A stretch of 64,000 bases of DNA from positions 1,240,001 through 1,304,000 of the forward strand of contig NZ_CP195119.1 in NCBI RefSeq assembly GCF_052056915.1, in the 5' to 3' direction. A program made the translations under genes and the position numbers. The DNA is from MTP4 sp052056915 (GTDB lineage Archaea; Halobacteriota; Methanosarcinia; Methanosarcinales; Methanosarcinaceae). The notes under the pieces were generated by a model. That model saw only the letters and a list, made by a program, of their open reading frames with translations, was not told the origin of the DNA and made no database searches. The number at the start of each line of letters is the position of its first letter. Positions within the stretch are counted from its first letter, which is position 1. This document shows, piece after piece, positions 1 through 7,650 of this stretch.

Positions 1-124
1 AAAAGCCCCCGATTCCGAAATCGCCAACGTCTACCGCAGGCTCGGAAAAGCGATCATGGAAAACGAAAAGAAGGTCATGGCAGATTCCCTTACCGATGAG
101 AGGTTAAGGGAATTGACAAAGTAA
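1..124 (+). CDS. cfbC: C-terminal end of a NifH-like protein, probably CfbC (partial)
   Basis: An open frame enters from the left edge and stops with TAA at 122-124, giving the last 40 residues of a protein. The stretch DSEIANVYRRLGKAI resembles the C-terminal helix of NifH-type ATPases. In methanogens the NifH-like reductase CfbC works with the NifD-like CfbD in the reductive cyclisation step of coenzyme F430 synthesis. The next gene downstream is a CfbB-type amidase, which fits an F430 cluster and is the main reason for the name. Only the tail is visible, so the assignment is inference; another NifH/MinD-type ATPase is possible. Confidence 0.5.
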   Translation, partial: KAPDSEIANVYRRLGKAIMENEKKVMADSLTDERLRELTK

Positions 125-184
125 AAATGAGTTCCCAATACGGAAGTTAAGGGGACTAAAAAGCCGCAAAGGCGTTGAAAAACC

Positions 185-1735
185 ATGCACTCGAAAGAAC
201 AGCAGGCCGGAATGGATGAGCAGCAGGCCGGAAAGGATGCCGGTAAAATTCCCAGGATCCTTATTTCCGCAGACCGTTCCTCCTCCGGGAAAACAACCAT
301 TTCCATGGGGCTGATGGCTGTCCTTGCCTCCAGGGGTTATAAGGTCCAGCCCTTCAAAGTCGCCCTGGACTACATCGACTCCAGTTATCATACCGAAATC
401 ACGGGCAGGTTCTGCCGGAACCTGGACGGTTACCTGATGGACGAAAACGGGATCCTGGATGTTTACACCCATGCCTGCGAAGTAGGGGAAGGTGCGGACA
501 TAGCGATTATCGAAGGAGTCCGGGGACTCTACGAGGGTTTCGAGAGCCTGAGCGACATAGGGAGTACTGCACAGATCGCAAAGCTCCTCAAATGTCCCGT
601 GGTCTTCGTAATCAACGCCAGGAGCATCACCCGTTCGAGTGCGGCCCTTGTAAACGGGTACAAAAATTTTGATCCCGAGGTGGAAATTGCCGGAGTCATC
701 CTGAACAATATCGGGAGCATCAGACACGCCGAAAAGGCAAAACAGGCAATCGAATACTACGCAGGGGTCCCGGTTATCGGGATAATTCCGAGAGACCCGT
801 CCATGCAGATATCCATGCGCCACCTGGGGCTCATGCCCGCCCTTGAAGGCAGAAGGAGGCTCGGGGACTTCGATGAACGGCTCGGAGGAATTGAAAAGAT
901 CATCAAAGAAGGGGTGGATATAGACCGGTTCCTTGCCATCGCAGGAAGCGCAAAACCTCTGGAATCCCCGGAAAACAGTATATTTACCGGAGTTGAGTCC
1001 GGGGCAGGTTCCATTTCAATTCCAGGTTCAATTCCTGAATCGATTCCAGAGTCTGATAAACCCAGGATCGGGGTCGCTCTGGATGAGGCTTTTAACTTTT
1101 ACTACCGCGACAATATCGATCTCCTTGAACTGGACGGGGCGGAAATCGTCTATTTCAGCCCTGTGAAAGATTCCCGGCTTCCAGATGTAGACGGCCTCTA
1201 CATAGGAGGCGGCTACCCAGAACTCTTCGCCTCCGAACTGGAAGCCAATGAGTCCATGCGCCGGGAAATCAAAGAAGCTTCTGCTTCGGGCATGCCGATC
1301 TATGCCGAGTGCGGCGGGCTCATGTACCTGACCGAAAAAATAAGCACCGGAGTTCCCGGAAAAGGTACCTACCACGATGCCAGCATGCCGGAGTCCACAT
1401 ATGAAATGGTTGGAGCACTCCCGGGGCATACCATCATGGGGCAGACCCGGGTTGTCAGCTATAACATCGGGACCCTTGCCGGGGACTGTGTGATAGGGAA
1501 AAAAGGCAACACCTTCAAGGGACATGAGTTTCATCACTCCGAAATCCGGGAAATTCCGGGGGACGCAAAGTTTGCCATAAAACTGTCCCGGGGCACCGGC
1601 ATCAAGGACGACCTCGACGGGCTCACGGTTGAAAATACCCTTGGCTCCTACGCCCACCTGCACGGGGCAGCCTACAGGGAACTGGCAGGCTCCTTTGTGG
1701 AAGCGGTAAGGAAATACCGAGCAGAGGAAAAGTAA
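185..1735 (+). CDS. cfbB: Ni-sirohydrochlorin a,c-diamide synthase (CobB/CbiA family)
   Basis: This 516-aa protein has the two-domain plan of CobB/CbiA amidotransferases. An N-terminal ATP-binding domain has a P-loop-like ADRSSSGKTT (about residues 30-38) followed by FKVALDYIDSSYH, and a C-terminal class-I glutamine amidotransferase domain has its nucleophile Cys in YAECGGLMYL (about residue 376) and a HEFHHSE motif (about 447). The family uses glutamine and ATP to amidate the a and c acetate side chains of a tetrapyrrole. Because a NifH-like gene ends 60 bases upstream, the substrate is more likely Ni-sirohydrochlorin (F430) than cobyrinic acid. The usual family motif reads FKVGPDYIDPSYH; here Gly-Pro is Ala-Leu and the second Pro is Ser. 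The first 20 residues are Gln/Gly-rich and poorly conserved-looking, so a start at 212 is possible. Confidence 0.8.
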   Translation: MHSKEQQAGMDEQQAGKDAGKIPRILISADRSSSGKTTISMGLMAVLASRGYKVQPFKVALDYIDSSYHTEITGRFCRNLDGYLMDENGILDVYTHACEVGEGADIAIIEGVRGLYEGFESLSDIGSTAQIAKLLKCPVVFVINARSITRSSAALVNGYKNFDPEVEIAGVILNNIGSIRHAEKAKQAIEYYAGVPVIGIIPRDPSMQISMRHLGLMPALEGRRRLGDFDERLGGIEKIIKEGVDIDRFLAIAGSAKPLESPENSIFTGVESGAGSISIPGSIPESIPESDKPRIGVALDEAFNFYYRDNIDLLELDGAEIVYFSPVKDSRLPDVDGLYIGGGYPELFASELEANESMRREIKEASASGMPIYAECGGLMYLTEKISTGVPGKGTYHDASMPESTYEMVGALPGHTIMGQTRVVSYNIGTLAGDCVIGKKGNTFKGHEFHHSEIREIPGDAKFAIKLSRGTGIKDDLDGLTVENTLGSYAHLHGAAYRELAGSFVEAVRKYRAEEK

Positions 1736-1822
1736 GTGAAGAATTATATAAATGAAAGCATACTAAAAGCTGGAATTAATCACTAAAAGCTGATTTTATT
1801 CATTTTTATATTTTATTTTCAG

Positions 1823-2884
1823 GTGAAGTTATTGAAAGCAAAACTGAAAGGAGACAGAGTCCGGGCCGGCAAGGAAGCTGTCAACGAACTGTATAAAACC
1901 GGCTATTTCGGGCGTCCCAAAGGTGACGGGCTTGAACTCCGGCTTGTGGAAGCTGCATTTCTCCTGTACCGCGGGAAGCTCGAGATCGAGCTGGAGGGAA
2001 AAAACCTGGATTTCAGGGCCTTTTTCGAACAGGCCTCCCTCAGGCAGCCTAATTTTGAGTTGAAGTATATTGTTTACAAGGACCTGAAGGAAAGGGGGTA
2101 CTATGTCCAGCCCTCGACCACGGACTTCAGGGTCTACCCCAGAGGCAGCCATCCCGGGAAAAGTGCTGCAAATCTTTTTGTCCAGGTCCAGTCCGAAAGG
2201 CAGCCTCTTCCGCTAAAGGCCCTGCAGGAGGCTGTGGCATCAGCAGAAAACGTGCACAAACAGCTGATCCTTGCTGTAGTGGACGGGGAAAGCGACATCA
2301 CCTTCTATGAAGTAAAAAGTGATGCCCCTAAGGGAGATATGGCAGAACCGTACCCTGAAGTCTTTTCCGAAGCGACTTTTCTTGAAGACAGGGTGATTGT
2401 CTGGGACCCGTCTGTTTCCGAATCCCTCTATAACAGGGGCTTTTTCGGAAAAATGCTGGATACTGAACGGCTTCAACTTTCCCTCGTGGAATCCCTCTAC
2501 CTTTTCTCTAAAGAGGCCATTGCGGTCAAAGACAGGAATGGGAAGGAACTTACATTCGGGGAATTCGTGGAGAATGCCTCGGGGATTGAAACATCTTTCC
2601 TGCAAAAATACAACGTGTATAAAGATCTCAGGGACTCGGGAAATGTTGCCAAGACCGGCTTTAAGTTCGGGACCCATTTCAGGGTCTATCGGAAGGTTGA
2701 GTCCGTGCAAAAGATCCCCCATTCTGAGTACCTGGTAGACGCCATACCTGCGGATTTTGAGTTCAGGCTTCCTGTAATGTCCGGAGCCGTGCGCCTTGCA
2801 AACAGTGTCCGGAAGAGGATGCTTTTTGCGGTTGAAAGAGAGGAAAAAGTCGAATATCTCGATATCGGCAGAGTTAAAATGTAA
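1823..2884 (+). CDS. endA: tRNA-splicing endonuclease, two-repeat form
   Basis: The 353-aa protein is an internal duplication. Both halves contain a VYKDL segment followed by an FRVY segment, as in euryarchaeal endonucleases where each chain carries two copies of the ancestral subunit. The C-terminal half keeps the catalytic triad: Tyr289 in HFRVYRK, His300 in PHSEYLV and Lys331 in SVRKRML. The N-terminal half is degenerate, as expected for the structural repeat. The enzyme cuts introns from pre-tRNA at the bulge-helix-bulge motif and acts as a homodimer. The start is GTG at 1823; the 87 bases upstream are AT-rich with a duplicated ACTAAAAGCTG and no convincing ribosome binding site. Confidence 0.9.
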   Translation: MKLLKAKLKGDRVRAGKEAVNELYKTGYFGRPKGDGLELRLVEAAFLLYRGKLEIELEGKNLDFRAFFEQASLRQPNFELKYIVYKDLKERGYYVQPSTTDFRVYPRGSHPGKSAANLFVQVQSERQPLPLKALQEAVASAENVHKQLILAVVDGESDITFYEVKSDAPKGDMAEPYPEVFSEATFLEDRVIVWDPSVSESLYNRGFFGKMLDTERLQLSLVESLYLFSKEAIAVKDRNGKELTFGEFVENASGIETSFLQKYNVYKDLRDSGNVAKTGFKFGTHFRVYRKVESVQKIPHSEYLVDAIPADFEFRLPVMSGAVRLANSVRKRMLFAVEREEKVEYLDIGRVKM

Positions 2885-3006
2885 GGCCTGTGAGAAAGAA
2901 ACAGGTTAAGTTGCAGGTTAAATAACAGGTAAAGAGGGAAGATTCAGGCTAAGAGCAGGCTGAGAGCTGAGAGACAGGCCAAAAGAAGGTAATGAAGGTA
3001 AGATCC

Positions 3007-3408
3007 ATGTGGGACATAATTGCAGTGGACATCTCGGGCAGGCACAGGATAAAGGACGGCTACTACATGGTCTGTGCTGCGGCTGCCCTGAAGATTTCCG
3101 CATCCCACATAGAAAAGATAAAACAGGTCAAAATCCAGCCGCGCTGGCTCCAGGAAGCCCCCCGCCTGGTGGACATCGTGCAGCTGATCGAGGATACGGT
3201 GGCCCAGCTTGATTTTAAGGGCACGATTGTGACGGAAAAAGGGGACATGTATAACGAGCCCCAGTGGGTGCCTGATAGCATGTTTACCCTGGCGTTCAAG
3301 TACCAGGAGTCAATTGGGGAAAGGCGAGCTATCGAGCTTGCCCACCACATTTCCCTGAGTACCCGCAATTTACTTTTAACTGAACTTAACATTGAGGCCG
3401 GACAATAA
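3007..3408 (+). CDS. Small conserved archaeal protein, DUF2209-like
   Basis: A 133-aa soluble protein beginning MWDIIAVDISGRHR. It has no signal peptide or membrane segment and ends with a helical region rich in Ile, Leu and Arg. The opening strand followed by Asp-Ile-Ser-Gly resembles the start of RNase-H-like or nucleotide-binding folds, but no catalytic set can be named. I associate it, from memory, with the DUF2209 family of methanogen proteins; this is uncertain. The start at 3007 is preferred over ATG 2992 because GAAGGT lies 7-8 bases before 3007. The gene is followed after 5 bases by hflX, so the two are probably one transcript. Confidence 0.6.
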   Translation: MWDIIAVDISGRHRIKDGYYMVCAAAALKISASHIEKIKQVKIQPRWLQEAPRLVDIVQLIEDTVAQLDFKGTIVTEKGDMYNEPQWVPDSMFTLAFKYQESIGERRAIELAHHISLSTRNLLLTELNIEAGQ

Positions 3409-3413
3409 AAGCG

Positions 3414-4694
3414 ATGAATCCAGAAAAACAGCCCGGAAACGGGATTAGGGTAATTCTCGTAAAAAGAGACAACCCCCGCTCGGAAGGGGAACGCAACGCA
3501 AACCTTTTCGAGGAACTCAGGGAACTTGCAAAGGCTGCAGGCTACCGTTCCGTGGGAGAAATTTCCCAGACCAGATTTCCTGACAGGAAATACCAGCTGG
3601 GACGGGGAAAGGTCGAGGAACTTGCCGAACTTGTGGAAATCACGGGGGCGGAAAAGGTCATTTTTTACAACAGGCTCTCCACAACTCAGATCTATAACAT
3701 CTCGGAACTCTGCAGGTGCCGGGTAATTGACAAGTTCCAGCTTATCCTTGAAATCTTTGCAAAAAGGGCCACCACCCACCGTTCCAAACTCCAGGTAGAA
3801 CTTGCAAGGCTCAAATACGAACTCCCGAGAGCAAGGGCTGTCGTATCCATCCTGAAAAAGGAAGAGAAACCCGGGTTCATGGGGCTCGGGGGCTATGAAG
3901 ATTCCTACGAGCAGGACCTGAAAAAGAGGATTACCCGGATAAAAAGCGAGCTGGAAACCGCGGAAAAGGACGACGAGTCCCTGCGGGTCTTCCGGCGCAG
4001 GCAGGGTCTCTCTTTGATCTCCCTTGCCGGATACACTAATGCCGGGAAAAGCACCCTTTTCAACACCCTGGTGGACGAAGAGTCCGAAGCCATGAACATG
4101 CTCTTTACGACCCTGGTCCCCATGACCCGGGCGCTGGACCTGGGCGGGCGAAAGGCGCTTCTTACCGATACCGTAGGTTTTATCGAGGAACTTCCCCACT
4201 GGATGGTGGACGCTTTCAAGTCCACCCTGGACGGGATCTTCCTATCGGATATCATCCTCCTTGTTGCGGATGTAAGCGAAAAACCCGAAATCGTCCACCA
4301 AAAGCTTGCCACCTGCCACGATACCCTCTGGGACCGGATCAACGGCGTCCCTGTAATCACCGTACTGAATAAGACCGACCGGTTGGACCCAGAAGAACTG
4401 GAAACCCGCCTGGAGCAGATCAAATACCTTGCCCCCAATCCCATTCTGGTTTCCGCAAAAAATGGTACTGGCATCCCGGAGATTAAAGCCGAAATATTCA
4501 GGCACCTCCCCCCCTGGAAGACCTGCTCCCTTACCCTCCCTAATTCCCCTAAAGGGATGTCTGCCCTCTCCTGGCTTTATGAGGAAGGAATCGTGCACAA
4601 CGTGGAGTACGGGGAAAAAATTTCAGTGGATTATGAAGCAAGAGCCTCGATCATCCGCAGGGCCAGGAATCTGGAGCGGGACCTTGCAGAATGA
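3414..4694 (+). CDS. hflX: GTPase HflX
   Basis: The 426-aa protein has the HflX layout: an N-terminal domain with the GRGKVEEL segment, a helical linker rich in Arg/Lys/Glu that includes GLGGYEDSYEQD, and a G domain from about residue 200. G-domain motifs are GYTNAGKST (G1), DTVGFIEELP (G3) and LNKTD (G4). HflX binds the large ribosomal subunit and splits or rescues stalled ribosomes in bacteria; archaeal members are assumed to act similarly. It follows the small DUF2209-like gene by 5 bases. Length is typical of archaeal HflX. Confidence 0.92.
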   Translation: MNPEKQPGNGIRVILVKRDNPRSEGERNANLFEELRELAKAAGYRSVGEISQTRFPDRKYQLGRGKVEELAELVEITGAEKVIFYNRLSTTQIYNISELCRCRVIDKFQLILEIFAKRATTHRSKLQVELARLKYELPRARAVVSILKKEEKPGFMGLGGYEDSYEQDLKKRITRIKSELETAEKDDESLRVFRRRQGLSLISLAGYTNAGKSTLFNTLVDEESEAMNMLFTTLVPMTRALDLGGRKALLTDTVGFIEELPHWMVDAFKSTLDGIFLSDIILLVADVSEKPEIVHQKLATCHDTLWDRINGVPVITVLNKTDRLDPEELETRLEQIKYLAPNPILVSAKNGTGIPEIKAEIFRHLPPWKTCSLTLPNSPKGMSALSWLYEEGIVHNVEYGEKISVDYEARASIIRRARNLERDLAE

Positions 4695-4717
4695 AATGCC
4701 TGGTGGTTCGAGGTTTC

Positions 4718-4759
4718 AGGTTAGTGTTTCTGTTGAGATGTGAGGTTAGTGTTTCTGTT
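4718..4759. repeat. Direct repeat just after hflX
   Basis: A 17-base unit beginning AGGTTAGTG occurs at 4718-4734 and again at 4743-4759. Nothing coding is visible. The following 190 bases up to the first small-RNA promoter hold no gene. Confidence 0.7.
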
Positions 4760-4948
4760 TAAGATTCTTGCTCAGGGCATAGATTTCAGGTCCAGGGAGA
4801 AGGAATCCCTTTAAAGAACTCTTCCACTTTATCCAGACCGGGCGGATGAAATTAAAGTTTTTCCAATTTTATATAAAATTAGTTGAATATTACCATGACT
4901 TTTTTTCAATATTTCCCTCCAGCACATAGATTCCACCCCCCGAATATA

Positions 4949-4978
4949 GTTCGTATAACCACGAAAGGTATTTATATA
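4949..4978 (+). promoter_or_regulatory. Promoter and dyad of candidate small RNA A
   Basis: The TATA box TTTATATA (4971-4978) is preceded by a purine-rich BRE-like CGAAAGG. Overlapping that lies the dyad TTCGT-N6-ACGAA (4950-4965). More ACGAA/TCGTT half-sites follow at about 4978, 4984 and 4999. With TATA-to-start spacing of about 26, transcription would begin near 5000. The same arrangement occurs at 5506-5539. Confidence 0.6.
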
Positions 4979-4999
4979 CGAAAGTCGTTTGTATATTTA

Positions 5000-5100
5000 C
5001 GAACGGGCCATCTACTGGAAGACATCAGACCCTCCTAATATCCTAAACTACCCCTACACCAATTTTTTTCAATCTGGTCCGTTCGCAGTTTTCCTTTTTA
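5000..5100 (+). ncRNA. Candidate small RNA A
   Basis: The predicted transcript starts at the exact base where a 5' arm begins: CGAACGGGCCA (5000-5010) pairs with UGGUCCGUUCG (5075-5085), 11 pairs including one G-U. The loop between the arms is mostly unpaired and rich in C, with CCCUCC and CCCC runs. A T-rich tract (about 5088-5100 and beyond) follows the 3' arm, as expected of an archaeal terminator. No open reading frame fills it. A second locus at 5556-5645 has the same design, which is the strongest support. C-rich single-stranded motifs could pair with ribosome binding sites, as proposed for some Methanosarcina sRNAs; that function is inference. Confidence 0.5.
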
Positions 5101-5504
5101 AGAGTTTCTTTTCTTCTACCCCATTTCTTCTCATTTTCCCTTCTCTCACATTCCTCCTGCCATATTTTTCATTATTTATTTCCCTCCGGGTAAGATTCGG
5201 AAGCATGGGATTCTTTTTCGGATAAAACAGTTCCTGACTTTGGATTTTTGCTGGCATCCCGAGGTCCTGGTGCAGGGTTGGCTCTCAAAGGGAGTTACGG
5301 GAAAACATGAAAAATGCATGGAAAACATGCAAGAAATCAATAATAAAGGTATAAAAAGTATGCAAATATAAATAAAAAAATATGTAAATAATTAATAATA
5401 ATTATGCAAAAATTGTATAAAAAATATGTAAGAAAGAGATCGAAACGTGAAAATAATTTTTAAAAATGAGAGCCTTCGAGCTAATTCCCTTAGAAAACTT
5501 CATT
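5101..5504. other. Gene-free stretch between the two candidate small RNAs
   Basis: The first half is pyrimidine-rich with many TTTC and TTCTTC runs. The second half (about 5310-5440) is very AT-rich, with imperfect repeats built on ATGCAAA and AAATATGTAA. No credible gene is visible on either strand. Confidence 0.6.
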
Positions 5505-5505
5505 T

Positions 5506-5539
5506 GTTCGTGAGTAAGCGAAAGGTATATATTATATAT
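5506..5539 (+). promoter_or_regulatory. Promoter and dyad of candidate small RNA B
   Basis: GTTCG at 5506-5510 and GCGAAAGG at 5518-5525 repeat the dyad and BRE-like block of the upstream promoter with identical spacing (offset 557). They are followed by an AT-only TATA region (5526-5539). A start 26 bases past the TATA centre falls near 5557. Confidence 0.6.
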
Positions 5540-5555
5540 TGACTATTATACAAAT

Positions 5556-5645
5556 GCGGACGGAAATTTTCTTTTTGGAGCCAATACCCCCATTAACTAT
5601 CCCCAAGATCCCCATATCCCAGCCGTTCGCGAACTATTTTTTTAT
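5556..5645 (+). ncRNA. Candidate small RNA B, paralogue of A
   Basis: The 5' arm GCGGACGG (5556-5563) pairs with CCGUUCGC (5623-5630), eight pairs with one G-U. The loop carries a run of A/T, then several CCCC blocks (about 5586-5620). A T7 tract starts at about 5637. Promoter, closing stem, C-rich loop and T-tract all match candidate A although the loop sequences differ, so structure rather than sequence appears conserved. No coding frame is present. Confidence 0.5.
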
Positions 5646-5689
5646 ATTTCTTTTTAAATAAACTCCATGATGTTGTTTTCTCACGTTTT

Positions 5690-5830
5690 TCGCATTCCTT
5701 TTTTGTTAGCTCTCTTTTACGACTTCCGGGTTTCCTCCTTTGTTACCCTTTATTTTCCTTTATTTCCCTTTGTTTCCCCTCGTTTCCCTTTGTTCCCCCT
5801 TGTTTCCCTTTGTTCCTCTTCTCCTCAGCG
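5690..5830. repeat. Pyrimidine-rich repeat tract
   Basis: Successive imperfect copies of TTTGTTTCCC-like words of about 9-10 bases fill this stretch (clearest at 5740-5820). An open frame runs through into the PHP gene, but its Phe/Pro/Leu-only composition looks like translated repeat rather than protein. Confidence 0.55.
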
Positions 5831-5840
5831 GCCGTTCAAA

Positions 5841-5850
5841 ATTTATATAA
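5841..5850 (+). promoter_or_regulatory. TATA box of the PHP-domain gene
   Basis: ATTTATATAA lies about 30 bases before the ATG at 5877, so transcription should start only a few bases upstream of the start codon (short leader or leaderless). Confidence 0.55.
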
Positions 5851-5876
5851 ATCCTCCTGTCGTTCTTATCCCCGGC

Positions 5877-6551
5877 ATGAAATTCGATCTTCACGTCCAT
5901 TCTCGTTATTCAAGGGACAGCAACTCGGACCTGGATGCCATCCTCACCTTTGCAAAGGCAAGGGGGCTTGAAGGGCTTGCAATCTGCGACCACGATACAG
6001 TGGATGGTGGACTTGCCTGTGCAAGGAGAGCCCGGGAACTGGGGATGCGAATTACGGTTATTCCCGGTGTCGAGGTAAGTTCTTCGAAGGGGCATATTCT
6101 GGTCCTCGGGATAAAACAGGATATCGAGCCCATGATGAGCCCTGAAGAAACAATCCGGCAAGCCCGGATACTCGGGGGAACGGTAATTATTCCCCATCCC
6201 TTCAAGAAGAGTTCCCACGGGATCGGGAGTTTCGAGGGGCTTGACATTGATGCCGCCGAGGTCTTTAACTCCCGCTGCCTCTTCAACGGCGCAAACAAAA
6301 AAGCCCTCTTCGAAGCCGAGAGGCTCGGCATCCCGCCTGTTGCGGGAAGTGATTCCCATATCCCGGAGATGGTAGGGCAGGCGTACACGGAAATCGACGC
6401 ATTAGAAAATACGGTGGATGCCGTGCTACAGGCGATCCAGGAAGGAAAAGTTTCTCCTGCCGGGAAAAAGTCTCCGACTCCGATAATCCTCAGACAGATG
6501 GCCGGAAGCGCAAAAAGGAAGGCCCGGAAAAAAATTTTTGGAATTGCCTGA
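5877..6551 (+). CDS. PHP-domain metal-dependent phosphoesterase
   Basis: A 224-aa protein starting MKFDLHVHSRYSRDS. The PHP signature is clear: HVHSRYS at residues 6-12, CDHDTVDG near 40, a GVEVSS strand near 65, HPF near 105 and GSDSH near 160. These His/Asp residues bind the catalytic metals. Relatives include histidinol phosphatase, RNase AM/trehalose-type phosphatases and polymerase PHP domains; the substrate cannot be told. The start at 5877 is chosen because PHP proteins begin at this strand and a TATA box sits at the right distance. The C-terminus is Lys/Arg-rich. Confidence 0.85.
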   Translation: MKFDLHVHSRYSRDSNSDLDAILTFAKARGLEGLAICDHDTVDGGLACARRARELGMRITVIPGVEVSSSKGHILVLGIKQDIEPMMSPEETIRQARILGGTVIIPHPFKKSSHGIGSFEGLDIDAAEVFNSRCLFNGANKKALFEAERLGIPPVAGSDSHIPEMVGQAYTEIDALENTVDAVLQAIQEGKVSPAGKKSPTPIILRQMAGSAKRKARKKIFGIA

Positions 6552-6783
6552 ATCAGGGGCTGCTTTTTCCTGAAACTTCTTTTCAGCAGGTTAAAATAAG
6601 CAAGGTTAAGAAGTTTGTCTTCATAACTGCTAGCAGGAAAGGGAATTAATAGTTCTGAATCAAGAAGGGAAGAAATAATTCCAAATAAAAAATGAAAGAG
6701 GGATTGGAATCAGCCGGTTCACAAAAGAAATAAGCACCGAAATCGAAATCTTCGCCCCTGCCGAGCGCATCTGGGAAATTCTC

Positions 6784-7164
6784 ATGGATTTTGCGGCCTA
6801 TCCTAAGTGGAACCCCTACATTCAGGAAATTAGCGGGGATGCGGAAGTCGGGAAAAAACTGAAAGTCTACATGAAACCGGAATGGGAAAAAAAGGGCACG
6901 ACCCTCCATCCCCGGGTCCTCCGCCTGGAACCCAGAAAAGAGCTTACCTGGAAAGGAAGTTTCTTTCTTCCGGGGGTGCTTGACGGGGAGCACAGTTTAA
7001 TCCTCGAGGAAACAGGGACCCGGAGAGTTCGCTTTATCCAGAAAGAAATCTTCAACGGCCTGGCTATTCCCATCATCACTGCTTCGTGGTCTATCGAAGA
7101 AGGTACGAAGCGGAGTTTTTCAGAAATGAACCGTGCGCTTAAGAAAAAAGCGGAAAAATTTTAA
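6784..7164 (+). CDS. SRPBCC (START/polyketide-cyclase-like) protein with an abnormal 5' end
   Basis: The frame encodes an SRPBCC-fold protein: FAAYPKWNPYIQEISG, a GKKLKVYM strand, and a final long helix SWSIEEGTKRSFSEMNRALKKKAE. Members bind hydrophobic ligands; the ligand is unknown. The first strand and helix of the fold (ISTEIEIFAPAERIWEIL) are encoded upstream of ATG 6784 in the same frame (about 6733-6783), but that part has no ATG, GTG or TTG; the frame opens only at 6688. A different-frame ATG at 6692 with nearby GAAAG reads 13 codons and stops inside the A-run at 6722-6729. Joining the two frames would give a complete protein, so a one-base indel, a rare start or programmed slippage is possible. 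Confidence 0.65.
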   Translation: MDFAAYPKWNPYIQEISGDAEVGKKLKVYMKPEWEKKGTTLHPRVLRLEPRKELTWKGSFFLPGVLDGEHSLILEETGTRRVRFIQKEIFNGLAIPIITASWSIEEGTKRSFSEMNRALKKKAEKF

Positions 7165-7173
7165 TGATTTTCT

Positions 7174-7210
7174 AATTTTTTGAAAGTATATATTGGTACT
7201 TCAAAAAATT
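7174..7210. terminator. AT-rich hairpin after the SRPBCC gene
   Basis: AATTTTTTGAAAGTA (7174-7188) is complementary, with one bulged base, to TACTTCAAAAAATT (7197-7210), with a loop of about eight bases. Its position 10 bases after the stop suggests a transcript end. Confidence 0.4.
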
Positions 7211-7260
7211 AAACTCTTTTCGTATCCTCTTTTTACTTTTAATAAATTTTTAATATATAG

Positions 7261-7300
7261 ACCAGGGATTTTTTGTAATAAATAGTTACCCTGGTTTTTT
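7261..7300 (+). terminator. Hairpin plus T-run
   Basis: ACCAGGG (7261-7267) pairs with CCCTGGT (7289-7295), followed by a run of T. The rest of 7211-7650 is AT-rich leader and promoter DNA for the surface-protein gene; no other gene is visible. Confidence 0.4.
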
Positions 7301-7650
7301 ATATATTTAGATTTCTTCAAAATTTGCCATTAATTACGCCATCATAAGGGCTCTTTCTATGCAAACCTGTAGAATGAAAAACTATCTCATATTTATGTCC
7401 ATGATATTTTTATTTTCAACACTCCTTAATAATATTCATAACTTTTATATGCTAATGTTATATTATTACTACTAAATTATATCCATTCTAATATCTGTTA
7501 TAAAAGTGATTAAAAGTTAAAACAGATTTCCATATTATCTAGGCTTATTTCATCAAAAATCCATGAAAAAAACAGACCCGTAGAGTAAGTTAATAAAATA
7601 GTTAATTAAGTGTGGGTAGAAATGAAGATTCCTGTAAGGTGGTGAAAAAT

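Noticed and set aside
5667..5876. N-terminal extension of the PHP-domain protein
   Set aside because: It is a translated pyrimidine repeat of Phe, Pro, Leu and Ser; the PHP fold and the TATA box both point to ATG 5877.
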